DNA of 64,000 nucleotides from Sphingobacterium griseoflavum (GTDB lineage: Bacteria > Bacteroidota > Bacteroidia > Sphingobacteriales > Sphingobacteriaceae), in assembly GCF_014653155.1 (NCBI RefSeq), contig NZ_BNAF01000001.1, positions 124,001-188,000 on the forward strand. Direction: 5' to 3'. Position numbers and translations under genes: made by a program. The notes beneath the pieces are model-generated. The model had not been told where the DNA came from and did not search any database. It saw nothing but the letters and a program-made list of their open reading frames with translations. Shown here one piece after another: positions 33,307-41,904 of the stretch. The stretch's first letter is position 1; every line of letters starts with the position of its first letter.

Positions 33307-34311
33307 CTAAAAGGAGTTGACGCCGTTGACAGTTGTATATTTGAAACTGAGCTTTTGCTCGGGATACACGTATTTAAACGCGCTTTGGCACATCAGTGCG
33401 GCTTCATGGTACCCACAGAGAATCAGTTTCAATTTTCCGGGGTAAGTATTGATATCACCAATGGCGAAAATCCCGGGAACGTTGGTGGCGTAGTCGAAGG
33501 TGTTTACTTCAATTGCATTTCTATCAATTTGAAGTCCCCAGTTTGCTATTGGCCCAAGTTTTGGGCTAAGGCCGTACAAGGGAATGAAGTCGTCTGCCGG
33601 TAATACATAAGAAACTTTTTCTTTATCGGCGACCTGTACGCCCGTCAGCGTCGTTTTGCCCGCTAAGGCGACAAGCGAATGCGAAAGCAGTAAGTTTATT
33701 TTTCCCTGTTCGGCAAGTTGATAAACTTTTTCTGCCGAATCGGGCGCGCCGCGGAAAGAGTCGCTTCGATGTACAAGTGTTACTTTTTTCGCCAGACCAG
33801 TAAGATAGATCGTCCAGTCAAGCGCCGAGTCGCCACCACCAGCTATAACGATGTTTTTGTCGCGAAACCTTTCCGGATCTTTGACCATATAATGTACATT
33901 CGTTTTCTCAAATCGCTCTAAATGCAACAGCTCTGGCTTACGCGGTTCGAAACAACCCAGTCCTCCTGCAATGACAACTACCTTGCACTGAACCACCGTA
34001 CCTTCGGACCCTATGACCAAAAACGAACCATCGTCTTGCCGATTTACTTCCTCTACGCGCTCTGCCAAGCTAAATGTGGGTTCAAAGGGTGCAATTTGAG
34101 CCATTTGTTTATCGATGAGCTCTTGGGCAAGGATGCTCGGATAGCCGGGGATGTCATAAATGGGTTTGTGCGGGTAAATTTCGGAAAGCTGGCCTCCTAC
34201 TTGGGGCAGCGCATCCATCAAATGGCAACGCATCTTGAGTAACCCAGCTTCAAAAACTGCGAAAAGGCCTACCGGTCCTGCTCCTATAATACATATGTCT
34301 GTGACGACCAT
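33307..34311 (-). CDS. ferredoxin-NADP(+) reductase, thioredoxin-reductase type
   Basis: A 334-residue flavoprotein of the YumC/TrxR-like ferredoxin-NADP reductase family. The FAD motif GAGPVG lies at 10-15, with DALPQVGGQLSEIYP after it. The NADPH domain shows AGGGDSALDW at 157-166 and HRSDSFRG, whose Arg residues would hold the 2' phosphate. The CxxC redox pair of true thioredoxin reductases is absent, as expected for this family. FAIGDINTYPGKLKLI near the C-terminus is typical. It starts 2 bases after marR and ends 2 bases before the ferredoxin gene, so the three form one operon. It would reduce the adjacent ferredoxin. Confidence 0.94.
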   Translation of the reverse strand: MVVTDICIIGAGPVGLFAVFEAGLLKMRCHLMDALPQVGGQLSEIYPHKPIYDIPGYPSILAQELIDKQMAQIAPFEPTFSLAERVEEVNRQDDGSFLVIGSEGTVVQCKVVVIAGGLGCFEPRKPELLHLERFEKTNVHYMVKDPERFRDKNIVIAGGGDSALDWTIYLTGLAKKVTLVHRSDSFRGAPDSAEKVYQLAEQGKINLLLSHSLVALAGKTTLTGVQVADKEKVSYVLPADDFIPLYGLSPKLGPIANWGLQIDRNAIEVNTFDYATNVPGIFAIGDINTYPGKLKLILCGYHEAALMCQSAFKYVYPEQKLSFKYTTVNGVNSF

Positions 34312-34313
34312 GG

Positions 34314-34748
34314 TTATTGATCTAAATTATTATAAATGGTATTTAATATTCGGGTGAAGTGCCCAAAATCTTCTTCAGAAAGATTTTCCCAAGCCTTCAT
34401 GCGGATGTTCTTAACTGCGGGTGATAACTGTGCTACTTTTTTTTCACCCGAAGCAGTCAGCCTGATTTGTAGGGAACGGCGATCTTGTGGATGCTCGATC
34501 CGTTCGGCAAGTTGTTTTTTGATAATGATATCCACAATACGCGTCAAGGTCGGCTGATCTTTTCCAGACTTTTCAGCGAGTTCTTTATGCGTCATCGGAT
34601 CGGCATGGAATAAAATCTTTAGAATGCTCCATTGGTCGATAGTGATGTCAAAAGCATTTTGTAGGAAGGAAGTTTGGGCATACTGCTTGACGCGTCTGGC
34701 AGTGCGGTCGAGAATAAAAGAATATTGACTGTATTTTTCTTTTAGCAT
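34314..34748 (-). CDS. MarR-family transcriptional regulator
   Basis: A 144-residue winged-helix regulator. The DNA-binding part covers about 35-100: FDITIDQWSILKILFHADPMTHKELAEKSGKDQPTLTRIVDII contains the recognition helix, and the wing has EHPQDRRSLQIRLTASGEK. The N- and C-terminal helices would form the dimer. It is first in the operon with ferredoxin reductase and ferredoxin. An inverted repeat (ATTAGT-N6-ACTAAT) overlaps its promoter, so autorepression is likely. The neighbouring desaturase and electron carriers suggest a fatty-acid or redox signal, but the ligand is unknown. Confidence 0.95.
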   Translation of the reverse strand: MLKEKYSQYSFILDRTARRVKQYAQTSFLQNAFDITIDQWSILKILFHADPMTHKELAEKSGKDQPTLTRIVDIIIKKQLAERIEHPQDRRSLQIRLTASGEKKVAQLSPAVKNIRMKAWENLSEEDFGHFTRILNTIYNNLDQ

Positions 34749-34755
34749 AGCAATT

Positions 34756-34773
34756 ATTAGTGTGACAACTAAT
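34756..34773. promoter_or_regulatory. MarR-type operator in the marR promoter
   Basis: ATTAGTGTGACAACTAAT has perfect 6-base arms around a 6-base spacer. It overlaps the proposed -7 element and start site of marR. Its neighbourhood contains the 13-mer ACACTAATAATTG (minus strand, 34763-34751) shared with the dyad upstream of ndh. Confidence 0.6.
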
Positions 34774-34800
34774 TTAAGAAAAGCATTGATGGAAACAAAA
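34769..34800 (-). promoter_or_regulatory. marR operon promoter
   Basis: On the minus strand TTTTG (34800-34796) is followed after 19 bases by TAAATTAG (34776-34769), one mismatch from TAnnTTTG. The TTTTG lies within the T-tract of the desaturase terminator, and the operator overlaps the -7 element. Confidence 0.5.
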
Positions 34801-34823
34801 AAAAACTTGCGTTTTTACGCAAG
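34797..34823 (-). terminator. terminator of the acyl-ACP desaturase gene
   Basis: On the minus strand CTTGCGT (34823-34817) pairs with ACGCAAG (34812-34806) around a 4-base loop, followed by a run of nine T residues. It separates the desaturase from the marR operon. Confidence 0.9.
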
Positions 34824-34825
34824 CC

Positions 34826-35821
34826 TTATCCGTGTATCCATTTAAATTTATATTGCATTTCGGGCACTTTGATTCGATCTGCGAGTCTAGTCAAACGATC
34901 GGGAAGTTTCATCAGATAGTCTCGTGCCTTTTCGCCTTTTTCATTCAAGCCACCAATTTTGTCGATTTTCCAGTCATCATTCAACGTTTTAAGGATATCG
35001 ACATAATCGAGGGCGGTATATACTTCTAGTCTTTGCGCGGCATCGGAGAAATGGGCAAAAGCTTCGCCTTGGGGTTCTCCAGCTTCGCGCATAAAGTGGG
35101 CGGGCATAACAATTTTTTTCCGCATCATGTCTTCGAAGGCAATCATGACCTCACTCGCATCAACTGCGAACGCATGGGAAATAAAGGACATGTAAGCTTT
35201 CGCATGTCTGGCCTCATCAGAAGCGATCACGCCGCACATCTTTGCCAAGAGCTTGTCACCAGATTTTTTTGAAAGCCCCGCTACGCGTCTGTGCGATACG
35301 TTGGTCGCGAGCTCCTGAAAAGACGTATATATAAAGTTTCGATAAGGGTCTGCACCTGTGCCGATATCAAAACCATCTTGTATGAGATATTGCGTGGACA
35401 TCTCAAATTGTCGCATATCGATACGTCCCGATAGATATAGATATTTGTGAAGCAGGTCACCGTGGCGGTTTTCCTCTGCTGTCCATGCGCGCACCCATTT
35501 CATCCATCCGCCCTGCTCATTCTTCTCCACATCTTCCACCATGGTTAACCAAGACTCATAGGTCGGAAGAGCTTCTTCCGTTAAGGTGTCTCCAATAAGA
35601 ACAGCAACCAAGTCGTATGGCAACTCGCGCGCACCTTCTTGCAGCTCGCGTATCTCTTCAAAAAAGGTGTCACGTGAGGAATCGGGTAAAAAATCGGCCG
35701 GTTGCCACATGTCCTCTACTGGCTTCAAATAGTCGCTCATTTCGTTCAACATGAACGGCTCTAAATAAGCCATCACCTCTTTTCTTGACCCTTCCGGAAT
35801 ATTTAATGGTAACTCTTGCAT
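34826..35821 (-). CDS. acyl-[acyl-carrier-protein] desaturase, soluble diiron type
   Basis: A plant-type stearoyl-ACP desaturase homologue that introduces a double bond into ACP-bound fatty acids using O2 and reduced ferredoxin. The diiron ligands are seen as EENRHG and DEARHA (residues 116-121 and 202-207 from this start), with further glutamates in LTEEALPTYES and FQELATNVSHRR. ATG at 35821 gives 331 residues (MQELPLNIPEGSRKE). The ATG at 35842 is in frame but precedes a perfect TAnnTTTG element (35837-35830), so 35821 is preferred. The gene has its own terminator, and then comes the marR-reductase-ferredoxin operon that can supply its electrons. Membrane fluidity control is the likely purpose. 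Confidence 0.94.
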   Translation of the reverse strand: MQELPLNIPEGSRKEVMAYLEPFMLNEMSDYLKPVEDMWQPADFLPDSSRDTFFEEIRELQEGARELPYDLVAVLIGDTLTEEALPTYESWLTMVEDVEKNEQGGWMKWVRAWTAEENRHGDLLHKYLYLSGRIDMRQFEMSTQYLIQDGFDIGTGADPYRNFIYTSFQELATNVSHRRVAGLSKKSGDKLLAKMCGVIASDEARHAKAYMSFISHAFAVDASEVMIAFEDMMRKKIVMPAHFMREAGEPQGEAFAHFSDAAQRLEVYTALDYVDILKTLNDDWKIDKIGGLNEKGEKARDYLMKLPDRLTRLADRIKVPEMQYKFKWIHG

Positions 35822-35947
35822 ATCTCGTACAAAGATAACCAATTACCCATAAATTGTTGTTCAATATTTTGATAAAATATGAAACAAAGACGAAAAGCAG
35901 TGCTGGCGCACCCGATGGTCAACCTGAAAAGAATACATCATGCTGAC

Positions 35948-35976
35948 TTGTTTTATGACGTATTATAGTAACTTTG
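35948..35976 (+). promoter_or_regulatory. promoter of sufS
   Basis: TTG at 35948-35950 lies 18 bases before TAACTTTG at 35969-35976, a perfect TAnnTTTG element. Transcription would begin near 35981. Confidence 0.65.
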
Positions 35977-36001
35977 TAAGACATTTTAAGGAGTAAAGAA
36001 T

Positions 36002-37225
36002 TTGGGAACTTTTGATATACATAAAGTCAGGGAAGATTTTCCGATCTTAAATAGAACGGTTAATGGTAAACCATTGATCTATTTCGACAATGGTGCTACG
36101 ACGCATAAGCCAAAGCAGGTAATCGATGCCATCGTAAACTATTATGCCGATATGAATAGCAATGTGCATCGCGGGGTGCACTACCTCAGTCAGATTTCTA
36201 CCGATGCATTCGAGTTAACCAGACGGAAAGTGCAGGCTTTTATCCATGCAAAAAATGAACACGAGATAATCATCACAAAGGGGACTACCGAGGCGATGAA
36301 CATTATAGCTACTTGTTACGGGCGACCTTTCATTGGGGCAGACGATGAAATTATTATTTCTGCGATGGAACACCATTCGAATATCGTTCCTTGGCAGATG
36401 CTTTGTGACGAAAAGGGCTGTAAATTACGTGTGATTCCGATGGATGAAAAAGGGGAACTCGATATAGAGGCGTACCGTCTGCTTTTTTCCGATCGTACGA
36501 AGTTGGTTTCTTTCACTTATGTTTCCAATGCGCTAGGCACCATAAACCCGGTGAGGGAAATGATTCAAATTGCGCACGAAAGACAAGTTCCCGTGGTGCT
36601 CGATGCAGCACAAGCCATACAGCACCTCAAAATAGATGTGCAGGAGTTGGATGTTGATTTTCTCGCGTTTTCCGGACATAAGATGTATGGTCCTACCGGT
36701 GTTGGTGTGCTGTACGGAAAGGAAGAGTTGCTTAATAAAATGCCGCCCTACCAAGGAGGCGGCGATATGATTAAGGACGTTACTTTTGAGAAGACAACCT
36801 ACAATGAGCTGCCTTTTAAGTTTGAAGCGGGAACACCCAATATTGAGGCTGGTATTTGTTTGGCGCATGCGATCGATTACATAGATAACCTTGGCATAGA
36901 AGCCATAAAAACTTATGAAGATGGGCTTCTAGCCTATGCAACCGACCGATTGTCGCATATAGAAGGGATCCGCTTTATCGGTACCGCTGCGCATAAGTCG
37001 TCGGTAATTTCTTTTGTTGTCGACGGCATTCACCCTTATGATATTGGTGTGCTTTTGGATAAATTAGGTATTGCAGTAAGAACGGGGCACCATTGTGCGC
37101 AACCTGTTATGAACCAGTTTGGTATTCCAGGAACAGTTCGGCTATCGTTAGCGATGTACAATACGAAGGAAGAAGTGGATATTTTTATAGCAGCTTTGGA
37201 ACGCGCAGTTCGCATGCTCAAATAA
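36002..37225 (+). CDS. sufS: cysteine desulfurase SufS
   Basis: A 407-residue PLP enzyme that takes sulfur from cysteine for Fe-S cluster assembly. The PLP lysine is in FSGHKMYGPTG (Lys227), and the active-site cysteine is Cys365 in RTGHHCAQPVM. The N-terminus FPILNRTVNGKPLIYFDNGATTHKP is typical of group II (SufS/CsdA). The start is an unusual TTG at 36002, supported by an AAGGAG about 8 bases upstream and a promoter at 35948-35976. The next gene is sufE, 11 bases later. The sufBCD scaffold genes are not adjacent and not in the window. Confidence 0.95.
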   Translation: MGTFDIHKVREDFPILNRTVNGKPLIYFDNGATTHKPKQVIDAIVNYYADMNSNVHRGVHYLSQISTDAFELTRRKVQAFIHAKNEHEIIITKGTTEAMNIIATCYGRPFIGADDEIIISAMEHHSNIVPWQMLCDEKGCKLRVIPMDEKGELDIEAYRLLFSDRTKLVSFTYVSNALGTINPVREMIQIAHERQVPVVLDAAQAIQHLKIDVQELDVDFLAFSGHKMYGPTGVGVLYGKEELLNKMPPYQGGGDMIKDVTFEKTTYNELPFKFEAGTPNIEAGICLAHAIDYIDNLGIEAIKTYEDGLLAYATDRLSHIEGIRFIGTAAHKSSVISFVVDGIHPYDIGVLLDKLGIAVRTGHHCAQPVMNQFGIPGTVRLSLAMYNTKEEVDIFIAALERAVRMLK

Positions 37226-37236
37226 ATGCAAGAAAA

Positions 37237-37656
37237 ATGACTATCAACGAGATACAGGACGAGCTAATCGAAGACTTTGCCTTTTACCAAGATTGGATGG
37301 AGAAGTACGAATATATCATTCAATTGGGAAAAGAGGTGCCGCTGATAAGCGACGCACACAAAACCGATGAATACATTATCAAGGGATGCCAATCAAAAGT
37401 ATGGCTTTTTGCGGAATTGGAAGGTGATAAAATTAAGTTTACCGCGGACAGCGATGCGATCATTACCAAAGGATTGGTGAGTTTGATGGTGAAGGTCTTA
37501 TCGGGACATACCCCAGAGGAAATAACCAATGCAGACCTTTATTTTATCGATCAGATCGGGTTGAAGGAACACCTTTCACCGACCCGCGCAAATGGTTTGC
37601 TGTCGATGGTCAAGCAGATGAAGCTGTATGCCATTGCGTTGAAAGCCAAGGGCTAG
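37237..37656 (+). CDS. sufE: sulfur acceptor protein SufE
   Basis: A 139-residue protein that accepts persulfide sulfur from SufS and stimulates it. The acceptor cysteine is Cys51 in IIKGCQSKVWL, and the core YEYIIQLGKEVPLISDAHKTDEY is typical. The ATG at 37237 is chosen. The frame is open further upstream to 37093, but that part overlaps sufS and has no family character. It lies 11 bases after sufS, so the two are cotranscribed and act as a pair. Confidence 0.95.
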   Translation: MTINEIQDELIEDFAFYQDWMEKYEYIIQLGKEVPLISDAHKTDEYIIKGCQSKVWLFAELEGDKIKFTADSDAIITKGLVSLMVKVLSGHTPEEITNADLYFIDQIGLKEHLSPTRANGLLSMVKQMKLYAIALKAKG

Positions 37657-37671
37657 AACACAGGATTGGTA

Positions 37672-37707
37672 AAGACGGTGATCGTTACACGCTACGATTA
37701 CGGTCTT
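37672..37707. terminator. hairpin between convergent sufE and murI
   Basis: Bases 37672-37685 pair with 37694-37707 around an 8-base loop (AAGAC, GT and ATCGT match; one mismatch and one wobble). There is no strong T-run, so it is a probable rather than certain terminator for both genes. Confidence 0.5.
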
Positions 37708-37730
37708 CTACGTTTAAGGATCGTTTGGGG

Positions 37731-38546
37731 TCAGGACACGCGCATATGTTTCGCGCGAATCTCTTCACCGAAAAATACCTTTGCCTTTTGTTCAAAATCC
37801 GTAGGGTCATCTGTCGTGTAAAAGGTTGTCTGCTGATTTTTTGCGCAATATTTTGAAACTTCTTGATGTCGCTGGAGATAGTCCGTTAAGCTTGCGGCAA
37901 TAAGTTTCCCTTGCGCTAGGATCTGAATATGCGGCGGAACATGTTTCCTGATGACTGGCAATAGTAAGGGATAGTGGGTACAGGCGAGAATTAGGGTATC
38001 AATCTGTGGACTTTGGCCCAACAGTTGGGCGATGTCCTTTTGCACAAGATAATCTGTTGCAGGTGTGTCGATCTCGTTATTTTCTACCAAGGGCACCCAA
38101 AGCGGACACGCATGTTGATAAACCGCTATGTCAGGATGAAATTTATTGATTTCTATCTTATAGGATTCGGACAGTACGGTGCCGGTTGTGGCCAGTACGC
38201 CCACTTCATTACTACGTGTAAAACGGTCAATGGATTCGGTCGTTGGCCGGATCACTCCCAATACCTTTTTGCCAGCTGGAAGGTCGTTTTGCTGTATACT
38301 TCGCAAAGCTTTTGCCGATGCAGTATTACAAGCTAAAATCACAAGATTACAGCCCAAATCAAATAGCTTGAAGACACACTCTTTGGTAAATTCATAAACG
38401 GTTTCGAAGGAACGTGTGCCATATGGAACCCGGGCATTGTCTCCTAAGTAGATATAATCGTATTTAGGCAAACTGTTTTTAATTTCTCGAAAGATGGTTA
38501 ATCCACCAAAACCGGAGTCGAAGATACCTATGGGCCCTTTTTGCAT
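37731..38546 (-). CDS. murI: glutamate racemase
   Basis: A 271-residue cofactor-independent racemase that makes D-glutamate for peptidoglycan. The opening IGIFDSGFGGLTIFREI and the two catalytic cysteines (Cys73 in LACNTAS and a second near 190 in LACTHYPLL) are present, as are PYG after DNARV and the GVI-type strand. Length is usual. Its start lies just downstream of a terminator that ends the GH125 gene, so it has its own transcription unit. Confidence 0.96.
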   Translation of the reverse strand: MQKGPIGIFDSGFGGLTIFREIKNSLPKYDYIYLGDNARVPYGTRSFETVYEFTKECVFKLFDLGCNLVILACNTASAKALRSIQQNDLPAGKKVLGVIRPTTESIDRFTRSNEVGVLATTGTVLSESYKIEINKFHPDIAVYQHACPLWVPLVENNEIDTPATDYLVQKDIAQLLGQSPQIDTLILACTHYPLLLPVIRKHVPPHIQILAQGKLIAASLTDYLQRHQEVSKYCAKNQQTTFYTTDDPTDFEQKAKVFFGEEIRAKHMRVS

Positions 38547-38564
38547 CGCATATATGTCATAAAA

Positions 38565-38600
38565 AAAAGCGTCAGAAGGAACTTCCTTGCTGACGCTTTT
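38565..38600. terminator. terminator after the GH125 gene
   Basis: AAAAGCGTCAG (38565-38575) pairs perfectly with CTGACGCTTTT (38590-38600). On the minus strand the T-run (38568-38561) follows the stem, ending the GH125 transcript before murI. Confidence 0.88.
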
Positions 38601-38623
38601 GCATTCACCATGGAAACTCTTCT

Positions 38624-40042
38624 TTAACTTAACAAAGATGGCTTTTCTTTATAAGTCTTCCAAAGCAATTCACCAAATAATGTGTTTGTCCATGCAAACC
38701 AGTGGCGTGTAAACTTTTTAGGGTCGTCTTTATGGAATGATTCATGCATGAAGCCTGTGTCGCCGTGTGTTTTGCGCAATGTTTCGATACAGGTCTTGAT
38801 CTCATTGTCATCTGTCGACGTAAAGGCACGCATAATTATGGCCATCGGCCAAATCATATCCCGACCGATATGTGGTCCTCCAATGCCTTCTGCCGCTGTT
38901 CCTTTAAAGAAAAATGGATTTTTTTCAGATAGGATAAACTTCCGTGTGCGCTGGTATACCTCATCATTTACATCCACGGCACCTAGGTAGGGGAGTGCAA
39001 GTAACGAGGGTACATTGGCATCATCCATCATTAGGTAGCTGCCATAGCCATCTACCTCAAAAGCGTAAACGCGACCGTGTTCTGGATGATCCACAATACC
39101 ATAACGGTTGACTGCCGTTTCAACTTCTTCGGCAAGGGCCTCCATTTTCTGCGCGAGATCCGTATTGTTTTTTACTTTGCGTAAAATTTCTGCTGACTGA
39201 CGCAGGCTTGTTATAGCAAACAGGTTTGAAGGAATCAAAAACATGAAAATCGAGCTGTCATCAGATGGGCGGAATGCCGAACAAATCAACCCGACAGGGT
39301 TTACAGGATAACCCAAACCATCTACCTGCAGGGTGTCCGATCCACGGGCTGTCGTTCTTTCGAATTTATAAGGTCCCGTGCTTTCTTTGCGCTGTTGCTC
39401 AACAAAAGTTTTGTAAATGTTTTCTTGCGCTTTTACCCACTCCCCGTCAAAAGGACTCTGGTCATTGGTTTCTTTCCAGTAGTGATAGGCTAGCCGGATC
39501 GGGTAGCAAAGAGAATCGATCTCCCATTTTCGCTCATGGATGCCCGGTTTCATGTCCGTATGATCGGAAAACCATTCACCTTTTTTTGTAGGGTCATTGT
39601 AAAAAGCGTTCGCATAAGGATCAATATTTATGCATTGCGCCTGCTTGTTGATCAGACCAAGGATCAATTCCTGCAATTTGCGGTCTTTCTTCATAAAATG
39701 GAGGTAAGGCCATACTTGGGCGCTGCTATCGCGTAGCCACATTGCATCGATATCACCAGTGATAACATAGGTTAATTTTTTAGCAGGCGTGGACTCATCG
39801 TAGACCGTGGTGTCCAACGTATTTGGAAAACAGTTGTTAAACAACCAACCTAGCTCTTTGTTTTTTACGTTCTTTTGAAATTCTGATATGGTTGCTTCAA
39901 TTACTTTGCTGGAGAAATGCCGCTTTGCCACCGGAACGCGCACAGTGGGGAAGGAGTTATCAGGTGCTGCAAACGAAAAGTTGCTAGCCATCACGCCGGC
40001 ACCTAGAGCGCCCGCAGTTTTCAGAAAAGTTCTACGTTTCAT
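38624..40042 (-). CDS. glycoside hydrolase family 125, exo-alpha-1,6-mannosidase-like
   Basis: A 472-residue enzyme of GH125, metal-independent inverting exo-alpha-mannosidases that trim alpha-1,6-linked mannose from glycans such as yeast mannan or N-glycans. The N-terminus MKRRTFLKTAGALGAGVMASNF is a Tat signal (RRTFLK), so the folded protein is exported. Family motifs include ITGDIDAMWLRDSSAQVWPYL, HERKWEIDSLCYPIRLAYHYW and a late FMHESFHKDDPKKFTRHWFAWTN. Length is typical. It stands alone, without SusC/SusD neighbours, so it is not part of an obvious polysaccharide utilisation locus here. Confidence 0.93.
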   Translation of the reverse strand: MKRRTFLKTAGALGAGVMASNFSFAAPDNSFPTVRVPVAKRHFSSKVIEATISEFQKNVKNKELGWLFNNCFPNTLDTTVYDESTPAKKLTYVITGDIDAMWLRDSSAQVWPYLHFMKKDRKLQELILGLINKQAQCINIDPYANAFYNDPTKKGEWFSDHTDMKPGIHERKWEIDSLCYPIRLAYHYWKETNDQSPFDGEWVKAQENIYKTFVEQQRKESTGPYKFERTTARGSDTLQVDGLGYPVNPVGLICSAFRPSDDSSIFMFLIPSNLFAITSLRQSAEILRKVKNNTDLAQKMEALAEEVETAVNRYGIVDHPEHGRVYAFEVDGYGSYLMMDDANVPSLLALPYLGAVDVNDEVYQRTRKFILSEKNPFFFKGTAAEGIGGPHIGRDMIWPMAIIMRAFTSTDDNEIKTCIETLRKTHGDTGFMHESFHKDDPKKFTRHWFAWTNTLFGELLWKTYKEKPSLLS

Positions 40043-40172
40043 GTTCTACCGATTCTTGTTTTTGGTTATCGTGCCCCAATATAGCAAAATATATTTGAAA
40101 TCTGGAATAGATAAACGTTTTAGCACGGATACCAGACATGCTACAACAGCCCTTCGGGAAGGCTTTTAAAGG

Positions 40173-40180
40173 TAGTTTTG
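40173..40180 (+). promoter_or_regulatory. -7 element before the RemB-like gene
   Basis: TAGTTTTG is a perfect TAnnTTTG match 61 bases upstream of the ATG at 40242. No clear TTG at -33. This is the best candidate in the 199-base divergent region between GH125 and the RemB-like gene. Confidence 0.4.
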
Positions 40181-40241
40181 CCGGAGGGAAATTTTAGGAA
40201 TAATAATTGTTGTAATCATTCGCAATTTACGCAAGACTTAT

Positions 40242-41870
40242 ATGAATCAAATTTACGTACTAATCCTTTCCATCGGTTTCAGTTTTATTTTTCTTGCACC
40301 GCTGAAAGGACAGGTCAAAAACCAGACCTACTCGTATCAACATTACCAAAAATACAACGGGTTGTTATATACGCCCGAGACACGGATGCATACTGCCGCA
40401 AAGCCCTTCCTATTTAAAGGTGAACTATTGTCGACATTTGATTCCTTACAGTCTTTACATCCCATCGCGTCGGATAACCCATTTTTACGTAAAATATTTA
40501 ATGAACATCTGGTGGATGTCTCGAGCGACGAAAGCCAATTTTTTATCGATTTTCTACCCGATTTTACGATAGGTAAAGATTTGATTGCCAATGATAAACG
40601 TACTACTTGGTTAAGTAGTGGCGGCCTGCAAGTAGGTTGGCAGCACAAAAATAAGTTGACATTTTTTGCCAATGTGTTTGCAAATCGTGGTGTGTTTCAA
40701 AATTACCTGTCGGAATACATGGATATCAACGAAGTAGTGCCTGGGCAGGGAAACGTAAACAACCGAAGCGGCAACCAAAAGGATTGGATGTATGCAACAG
40801 CAAATTTGACCTACGATTTCAGTGACTATTTTCAGGCGAATCTTGCCTTTGATAAAAACCATATTGGCGATGGTTACCGCTCCCTGCTCTTGTCTGATTT
40901 TTCCTCTAATTATGCCAACCTGCGACTGACAGGGACCATAGGTAATGTGCAATACACATCAATTTGGGCATATATGAATGATCCCAGCAACCCTCGCCGG
41001 GATGCGTTGAACGCCGGCAGCCAGTTTGGTGATGGGACCAAATGGGGCGCTTTTCAATATTTGGATTACAATGCGACCAATAGGCTGTCCGTAGGCTTTT
41101 TCCAAGCAGTGACTTGGTCCAACAGCAACGAGGCTGGATACCGCGGTTTCGACTTTAACTATATCAATCCCGTCATGTTTATTCGTCCTATTGAATCTAA
41201 CAACAGCACATCACCCGACAAGATGTTTTTGGGACTGAATGCGAAGTATAAGTTGTTCCGCAATTTAACAGCTTATGGACAGTTTCTACTCGGAGAATTT
41301 ACGGCTAAGGAGTTCTTTGGCGGTAGGGGATATGCCCACAACAAGTGGGGAACGCAGCTTGGGGTGCGTGGTTTCGACGCCTTTAACGTCAAAAATTTAA
41401 ATTATTTGCTTGAGTACAATATCGTGCGACCTTACACCTATCAGCATTTTGCATCCATCTCGAATTATTCCAACTATGGAGAGCCTTTGGCACACCCGCG
41501 AGGTGCCAATTTTAGAGAGATTGTTGCGATTGCAAATTATACTTGGAGTCGTTTTGACTTTTCCTTGCAGGGCATGTATAGTTTATATGGTACCGATCCG
41601 GAAAGTGGGTTGAATATGGGAGGAGACATCTTTCAGTCGTACCGTACAATTCCTAATATGTATGGCAACGCAATTGGTCAAGGAGTTCGCAATGATTTAT
41701 ACTATGTGGATGCAAAAGCTGCATACATATTAAATCCAAAATATAACCTCCGCTTTGAGGTGGGTTACACGCAACGTTATAATTATCGGGAAGATGCGAC
41801 AACACAAAAATCGGGTGTCGTCAGTATAGGCTTACGCTCTTCCTTCCGGAATTTTTATGGGGATATTTAA
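40242..41870 (+). CDS. outer-membrane beta-barrel protein, RemB/Wzi-like
   Basis: A 542-residue exported protein. A signal peptide (MNQIYVLILSIGFSFIFLAPLKGQ) is followed by a short polar part and then many amphipathic beta strands with aromatic girdles (for example LQVGWQHKNKLTFFANVFAN, YATANLTYDFSDYFQANLAFD). The C-terminus has strand-like repeats ending in FYGDI. The pattern resembles gliding-motility protein RemB and the Wzi capsule-assembly family of Flavobacterium and relatives. RemB is a mobile surface protein, and Wzi binds polysaccharide. The relationship is from recalled sequence style, so the exact function is open. It begins its own unit, and aroQ follows after 34 bases. Confidence 0.65.
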   Translation: MNQIYVLILSIGFSFIFLAPLKGQVKNQTYSYQHYQKYNGLLYTPETRMHTAAKPFLFKGELLSTFDSLQSLHPIASDNPFLRKIFNEHLVDVSSDESQFFIDFLPDFTIGKDLIANDKRTTWLSSGGLQVGWQHKNKLTFFANVFANRGVFQNYLSEYMDINEVVPGQGNVNNRSGNQKDWMYATANLTYDFSDYFQANLAFDKNHIGDGYRSLLLSDFSSNYANLRLTGTIGNVQYTSIWAYMNDPSNPRRDALNAGSQFGDGTKWGAFQYLDYNATNRLSVGFFQAVTWSNSNEAGYRGFDFNYINPVMFIRPIESNNSTSPDKMFLGLNAKYKLFRNLTAYGQFLLGEFTAKEFFGGRGYAHNKWGTQLGVRGFDAFNVKNLNYLLEYNIVRPYTYQHFASISNYSNYGEPLAHPRGANFREIVAIANYTWSRFDFSLQGMYSLYGTDPESGLNMGGDIFQSYRTIPNMYGNAIGQGVRNDLYYVDAKAAYILNPKYNLRFEVGYTQRYNYREDATTQKSGVVSIGLRSSFRNFYGDI

Positions 41871-41904
41871 GATATTGCTATCTTTAGCACTTTAGTCCTA
41901 TAAC

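Noticed and set aside
40147..40168. GC-rich hairpin followed by TTTT in the GH125/RemB-like divergent region
   Set aside because: The stem is short with a bulge and lies upstream of the -7 element, where no transcript is expected to need termination.
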